NCBI GenBank assembly: GCA_017475785.1
Contig: JAFVEX010000101.1
Coordinates: forward strand, 1-11,136
DNA: 11,136 nucleotides
Source of the DNA: Eubacterium sp.
GTDB lineage: Bacteria > Bacillota_A > Clostridia > Lachnospirales > Lachnospiraceae
Direction of reading: 5' to 3'
Both the position numbers and the translations under genes were made by a program. Below the pieces are notes generated by a model, which was given only the letters and a program-made list of their open reading frames with translations, had not been told where the DNA came from and did no database searches. Numbering within the stretch: the stretch's first letter is position 1; every line of letters begins with the position of its first letter. This document shows positions 7,287 to 11,136 of the stretch, in pieces.

Positions 7287-8527
7287 AAAAGAAGCCGGTC
7301 ACCGGCATGAAGGATATTCTGCCGCAGGAGATGGAAATCCGCGACTATGTGATCGGCCTGATCAAGCAGACGTACGCGCAGTTCGGATTCACCTCCATGG
7401 AGACGCCGTGCGTCGAGCATATCGAAAATCTGAACAGTAAACAGGGTGGCGAAAATGAGAAACTCATTTTTAAGATCCTGAAGCGTGGAGAGAAGCTGCG
7501 CCTCGCAGAGGCACAAAGTGAGATGGATCTGGTCGACGGCGGTCTGCGGTATGACCTGACGGTTCCCCTCTCAAGATATTACGCGAACAATGCCGCAGAT
7601 CTGCCCTCGCCCTTTAAGGCGCTGCAGATGGGCAATGTATGGCGCGCGGACCGCCCGCAGCGAGGGCGCTACCGGCAGTTTATGCAGTGTGACATCGATA
7701 TTCTCGGCGAGCCTTCCAGCCTGGCGGAGATTGAGCTGATTCTCGCGACCACGACACTGCTTGGAAAACTTGATTTTTCCAATTTTACGATTCGCATTAA
7801 TGACCGCAGGATCCTTAAAGCCATGGCAGCATACAGCGGATTTCCTGAGGAGTCCTGGGACACAGTCTTTATTATCCTTGACAAAATGGATAAAATCGGT
7901 CTGGACGGCGTGGCAGAAGAACTGGAAAAAGAAGGCTTCAGTAAAGACGCGGTCACACAGTACCTGGATCTCTTCCGGGAAATTACGCCTGATGCGGCCG
8001 GCGTACGCCTGGCCAGGGAGCGGCTTGCCGGTTATCTGGATCCGGCGCACGCGGACGCGCTGTCTGAGATCATCGAGAGCGTTGACGCTGTAAAGCGCGC
8101 GTCTTTCAGGATTGTCTTTGATCCGACGCTTGTCCGCGGCATGTCCTATTACACCGGGCCGATATTTGAGATCGCGATGGATGAGTACGGCGGCTCTGTG
8201 GGCGGCGGCGGCCGCTATGACGAGATGATCGGAAAGTTCATCGGCCAGCAGGTACCGGCATGCGGCTTCTCCATTGGGTTTGAGCGCATCGTCATGCTCC
8301 TGCTGGAGCGCTCATTCCAGATCCCGGCCCGTCCCGCAAAGAAAGCCTACCTGCTGGATAAGAAGCTTTCTTCGGAGCAGCTGCGGAAGATCATTTCCAG
8401 GGCGATGGAAGAACGGGAGACAGGTATGGCCGTGAACCTGCTGGTCATGAAGAAAAACAAGAAATTCCAGAAGCAGCAGCTGGCGGAAGAAGGATATACG
8501 GAAATCGAGGAGATTTTTGCGGATTAA
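7277..8527 (+). CDS. hisS: Histidyl-tRNA synthetase (eukaryotic/archaeal-like type)
   Basis: HisRS is a class II synthetase that joins histidine to tRNA-His using ATP. The protein is 416 residues. It opens with KPVTGMKDILP (6-16), has the RYDLTVP segment (91-97), motif 2 in VWRADRPQRGRYRQF (121-135), the histidine-specific HisA motif LVRGMSYYTG (285-294) and motif 3 in GFSIGFERI (330-338). Several blocks, such as RQFMQCDIDI (133-142) and RINDRRIL (173-180), resemble remembered eukaryotic HisRS (REFYQCDFDI, KVNDRRIL) rather than the common bacterial FHQ form. The C-terminal anticodon-binding domain ends at KFQKQQLAEEGYTEIEEIFAD region (397-416), roughly 40 residues sooner than human HARS1. The gene overlaps hemZ by 10 bases, suggesting coupled translation. 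No T-box leader precedes it, as there is no room. Confidence 0.95.
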   Translation: MAMKKKPVTGMKDILPQEMEIRDYVIGLIKQTYAQFGFTSMETPCVEHIENLNSKQGGENEKLIFKILKRGEKLRLAEAQSEMDLVDGGLRYDLTVPLSRYYANNAADLPSPFKALQMGNVWRADRPQRGRYRQFMQCDIDILGEPSSLAEIELILATTTLLGKLDFSNFTIRINDRRILKAMAAYSGFPEESWDTVFIILDKMDKIGLDGVAEELEKEGFSKDAVTQYLDLFREITPDAAGVRLARERLAGYLDPAHADALSEIIESVDAVKRASFRIVFDPTLVRGMSYYTGPIFEIAMDEYGGSVGGGGRYDEMIGKFIGQQVPACGFSIGFERIVMLLLERSFQIPARPAKKAYLLDKKLSSEQLRKIISRAMEERETGMAVNLLVMKKNKKFQKQQLAEEGYTEIEEIFAD

Positions 8528-8560
8528 AAGCACCCATCAATACAGGAGGAGAAAATAAGG

Positions 8561-10369
8561 ATGGCAGAGAGTATGAAAGGACTGCGGCGCACTTGCCGGT
8601 GCGCGGAAGTCACAGAGAGCATGTGCGGCGGAACCATTACCCTGATGGGATGGGTGCAGAAAAGCCGCAATAAAGGTGGAATCGTATTTGTAGACCTTCG
8701 GGACCGCTCAGGCCTGATCCAGATCATTTTTGAAAACGGACCGATCGATGAGGCAGGCTTTGAACGGGCGGCATCCCTGAGGAGCGAATTTGTAATAGCT
8801 GTCACCGGCATCGTGCAGAAGCGCGCAGGAGCGGTCAATGAGAAACTCGCGACAGGCACCATCGAGGTACAGGCAAATGACCTGCGGATTTTGTCAGAGG
8901 CCGAGACGCCGCCATTTCCGGTGGAGGAAAACAGCCGGACGCGCGACGAGGTGCGTCTCAAACACAGATATCTGGATCTGCGCCGCCCTGATCTGCAGCG
9001 CAATCTGATGCTTCGCTCGAAGGTGGCATATCTTACAAGAGAATTTTTCTATCAGGAAGGGTTTCTGGAAATGGAGACGCCGATGCTGGGAAAAAGTACG
9101 CCGGAGGGCGCGAGGGACTATCTCGTTCCGAGCCGCGTTCATCCAGGCAGCTTTTACGCGCTGCCGCAGTCTCCTCAGCTGTTCAAGCAGCTTCTGATGT
9201 GTTCCGGATATGACCGGTATATCCAGATCGCGCGGTGCTTCCGCGACGAGGATCTGCGGGCGGACCGCCAGCCGGAATTCACACAGATTGACATGGAGCT
9301 GTCCTTTGTCGATGTGGAGGATGTACTGGATGTCAACGAGCGCTATCTGAAGTATCTGTTCAAGGAGGCGCTGGGCGTCGAGGTGCAGACACCGATTCAG
9401 CGGATGTCCTGGCAGGAAGCGATGGACAGGTATGGATCTGACAAGCCGGATCTGCGCTTCGGCATGGAGTTGGTAAATGTGTCGGAGATCGTTCGCGACA
9501 CAGACTTTATTGTATTCAAGAACGCGCTGGAAAAGAGAGACGGATCTGTCCGCGGAATCAACGCGAAGGGGCAGGGCCAAATGCCGCGCAAGAAAATCGA
9601 TAAGCTTGTGGAGTTTGCGAAAGGCTGCGGCGCCGGCGGACTTGCGTATATCGCGATTCAGGAAGACGGCACGAGAAAATCCTCCTTCGCAAAATTCTTT
9701 ACAGATGAGCAGATGCAGCGCCTGATCGACGTGATGCAGGGAGAGCCCGGAGATCTGCTGCTCTTTGCGGCAGACCGCAATAAGATCGTCTGGAATGTAC
9801 TGGGCGCGCTCCGCCTGCAGTTTGCGGAAAATATGGGACTTCTGGATCCGAAGGAATTCCGGTTTGTGTGGATTACGGATTTTCCGCTGCTTGAGTGGTC
9901 TGATGAGGAAGAGCGTTTTGTCGCGATGCATCATCCGTTTACAATGCCGCAGGACGAAGACTGGGCAAACATCGACGAGGATCCGGGCAGCGTGCGCGCA
10001 AAGGCGTATGATATTGTCCTGAATGGAAATGAGATCGGCGGCGGCTCTGTCAGAATTCACCAGAATGATATTCAGGAGAAGATGTTTGAGGTTCTGGGAT
10101 TCACGAAGGAGCAGGCCAGAGAGCAGTTCAGCTTCCTGCTGAATGCCTTCAAATATGGCGTTCCGCCTCACGCTGGTCTCGCGTATGGCCTGGACCGGCT
10201 TGTTATGCTTATGGCAGGGGCAGATTCCATCCGTGATGTGATAGCGTTTCCGAAAGTCAAGGATGCTTCGTGCCTGATGACAGAGGCGCCTGCGCCGGTT
10301 GCGGCGGCACAGCTCGAGGAGCTTGGAATCAGTGTGCCGCAGCCTGAAGAAACCGGGCAGCCTGAGTGA
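8561..10369 (+). CDS. aspS: Aspartyl-tRNA synthetase, bacterial type
   Basis: AspRS joins aspartate to tRNA-Asp. At 602 residues it is the long bacterial form: an N-terminal OB-fold anticodon-binding domain (about 1-110, with GWVQKSRNKGG at 30-40), the class II catalytic core, and the bacterial GAD insertion (about 290-420). Visible signatures are QSPQLFKQLLM (203-213), motif 2 around IARCFRDEDLRADRQPEFTQ (223-242), GNEIGGGSVRIH (489-500) and motif 3 GLAYGLDRLVML (539-550). AGGAGG (8544-8549) lies 11 bases before the ATG, 33 bases after the hisS stop. The last ten or so residues, PQPEETGQPE, go beyond the usual bacterial end and are encoded by a repeat that runs on past the stop. The anticodon loop has Lys38 where E. 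coli has Leu30 and tRNA-Asn-charging enzymes often have His, so strict Asp specificity cannot be read from this site. Confidence 0.96.
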   Translation: MAESMKGLRRTCRCAEVTESMCGGTITLMGWVQKSRNKGGIVFVDLRDRSGLIQIIFENGPIDEAGFERAASLRSEFVIAVTGIVQKRAGAVNEKLATGTIEVQANDLRILSEAETPPFPVEENSRTRDEVRLKHRYLDLRRPDLQRNLMLRSKVAYLTREFFYQEGFLEMETPMLGKSTPEGARDYLVPSRVHPGSFYALPQSPQLFKQLLMCSGYDRYIQIARCFRDEDLRADRQPEFTQIDMELSFVDVEDVLDVNERYLKYLFKEALGVEVQTPIQRMSWQEAMDRYGSDKPDLRFGMELVNVSEIVRDTDFIVFKNALEKRDGSVRGINAKGQGQMPRKKIDKLVEFAKGCGAGGLAYIAIQEDGTRKSSFAKFFTDEQMQRLIDVMQGEPGDLLLFAADRNKIVWNVLGALRLQFAENMGLLDPKEFRFVWITDFPLLEWSDEEERFVAMHHPFTMPQDEDWANIDEDPGSVRAKAYDIVLNGNEIGGGSVRIHQNDIQEKMFEVLGFTKEQAREQFSFLLNAFKYGVPPHAGLAYGLDRLVMLMAGADSIRDVIAFPKVKDASCLMTEAPAPVAAAQLEELGISVPQPEETGQPE

Positions 10370-10420
10370 TCAGAATGCAAAAAATGAGGGCAGCCTGAGT
10401 GATCAGAATGCAAAAAGTGC
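10355..10420 (+). repeat. 33-bp tandem duplication spanning the aspS stop codon
   Basis: Units 10355-10387 and 10388-10420 match at 31 of 33 bases, with the first 29 identical. Each contains the last four aspS codons plus TGA (GGGCAGCCTGAGTGA), so the second copy carries a duplicate of the gene end. The core CAGCCTGA also occurs at 10340-10347, and a weaker copy follows from 10417, suggesting a longer decayed series. The duplication moves the downstream gene 33 bases away without changing AspRS. Confidence 0.9.
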
Positions 10421-10484
10421 AGCCGGAGCAATCAGGGGGCCGAGTGAGCAGCAGGGCGGCGCGGCCGCACCGTACCGGCTGCGT
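10417..10484 (+). repeat. GC-rich inverted repeat in the aspS-hydrolase gap
   Basis: GCAGCCGG (10419-10426) is the exact reverse complement of CCGGCTGC (10475-10482), extended by two G-U pairs at the base. Inside, GGCCG (10438-10442) can pair with CGGCC (10462-10466). The following bases are GTATCATAG, not a T-tract, so I do not call a terminator. The rest of the 160-base gap (10370-10529) holds the tandem duplication and no gene; TATCAT at 10484-10489 resembles a -10 box but has no -35 partner. Confidence 0.35.
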
Positions 10485-10529
10485 ATCATAGAATATCGAG
10501 ATGCTGCTGACAGGACAGAGGGATTTCAG

Positions 10530-11136
10530 ATGAAAAAAGAGTTTGTCTATACATCGCGTGACGGCGCGACAGGAATTCACGCGATTGAGTGGGTGCCGGA
10601 GGGAGAGATCCGCGCGGTCGTGCAGATTGTCCATGGCATGGTCGAATTTATCGACCGGTACGACCGCTTTGCGCAGTACCTGATGAAGCAGGGGTACTGT
10701 GTTGTCGGCAACGATCACCTAGGGCACGGAAAATCCGTAATTGACAAAGACGCGTACGGATATTTTGCCCAGCCAAAGGGAAATGAATGTGTTGTCAGTG
10801 ATATCCGGCATCTCCATCGCAGAACGATGGAAAAATACCCGGGCGTTCCATATTTCATGCTGGGACACAGTATGGGATCGTTCCTGACACGCCAGTACAT
10901 CACGTTGTTCGGCGCGGAGCTGGACGGCGCGATCATCATGGGAACGGGTTCGCAGCCCAAACCTGTCCTGAAGATGGGGAAGGCTCTGGCGTGGGCGTAC
11001 GCGAAGCGATATGGCTGGCACTACCGGAGCAAAGTCATCAACAATATGGCGCTGGGCTCAAACAATAAGCCCTTTGAACCTGCCAGAACCCCGTGTGACT
11101 GGCTGAGCAGGGATAAAGCGATTGTAGACGCATACC
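10530..11136 (+). CDS. Alpha/beta hydrolase, S33/lysophospholipase-like (partial, cut by window end)
   Basis: The first 202 residues of this gene are in the window and the frame is open at the right edge. It reads as a serine alpha/beta hydrolase of the monoacylglycerol-lipase/lysophospholipase-like group (Hydrolase_4). The oxyanion HGM is at 35-37, DHLGHGKS at 62-69, and the nucleophile elbow GHSMG at 112-116 with Ser114. The catalytic Asp and His would lie beyond the edge. No signal peptide is seen, so it is probably cytoplasmic. Its substrate cannot be told; relatives cleave glycerol esters or lysophospholipids. AGAGGG (10517-10522) lies 7 bases before the ATG. It shares the strand with aspS but sits 160 bases away; no clear promoter or terminator separates them. 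Confidence 0.85.
   Translation, partial: MKKEFVYTSRDGATGIHAIEWVPEGEIRAVVQIVHGMVEFIDRYDRFAQYLMKQGYCVVGNDHLGHGKSVIDKDAYGYFAQPKGNECVVSDIRHLHRRTMEKYPGVPYFMLGHSMGSFLTRQYITLFGAELDGAIIMGTGSQPKPVLKMGKALAWAYAKRYGWHYRSKVINNMALGSNNKPFEPARTPCDWLSRDKAIVDAY

Noticed and set aside
8528..8560. T-box or other leader control element before aspS
   Set aside because: The gap is only 33 bases, and half of it is the ribosome binding site.
8894..10171. 425-codon open frame on the - strand across aspS
   Set aside because: Same reasoning: it mirrors the AspRS coding strand and has no recognisable domain.
10461..10468. GCGGCCGC palindrome
   Set aside because: Short GC palindromes are common in GC-rich gaps; nothing links it to a function.
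1..11136. Mobile element, prophage, CRISPR array, toxin-antitoxin or defence genes
   Set aside because: No transposase, integrase, terminal repeats, spaced repeat array or small toxin-like gene pairs were seen; all genes fit a conserved housekeeping order.

Overview
The window is a housekeeping segment from a fairly GC-rich member of the Clostridia, most likely Lachnospiraceae or a close relative. This rests on remembered protein resemblance and on the gene order; no search was run. Every supported gene is on the + strand, Shine-Dalgarno sites are strong, and gaps are short. The order is recJ - apt - rel - metallo-beta-lactamase-fold hydrolase - hemZ - hisS - aspS - alpha/beta hydrolase (cut by the right edge). 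The recJ-apt-rel-(...)-hisS-aspS backbone is known in Firmicutes. In Bacillus subtilis, dtd and an amidase gene lie between rel and hisS, whereas here the MBL hydrolase and hemZ do.

Region by region: 1-164 is a short leader with no convincing gene. recJ (165-1883) encodes a single-strand DNA exonuclease. A very good extended -10 promoter starts four bases after the recJ stop and should drive apt (adenine salvage) and rel (bifunctional (p)ppGpp synthetase/hydrolase). A 157-base stretch from the rel stop to the next start holds nested inverted repeats but no U-tract terminator. Then come an MBL-fold hydrolase and HemZ (4-base ATGA overlap), HisRS (10-base overlap with hemZ) and AspRS (33-base gap), which look like one transcription unit with translational coupling. 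After aspS lies a 160-base gap that opens with a 33-bp tandem duplication spanning the aspS stop codon, followed by an S33-type hydrolase.

Together the genes cover DNA repair, purine salvage, the stringent response, a radical-SAM heme-family enzyme and two aminoacyl-tRNA synthetases. Uncharged tRNA is what activates Rel on the ribosome, so linkage to tRNA charging genes makes physiological sense, but co-regulation is inference. I found no mobile element, CRISPR array, phage gene, RNA gene or defence system. The sequence does not show an undescribed system. The points worth a second look are small: two short tandem repeats (inside hemZ and across the aspS stop), the dyad-rich rel-MBL gap, and a HisRS that reads like the eukaryotic/archaeal type with a short C-terminus.
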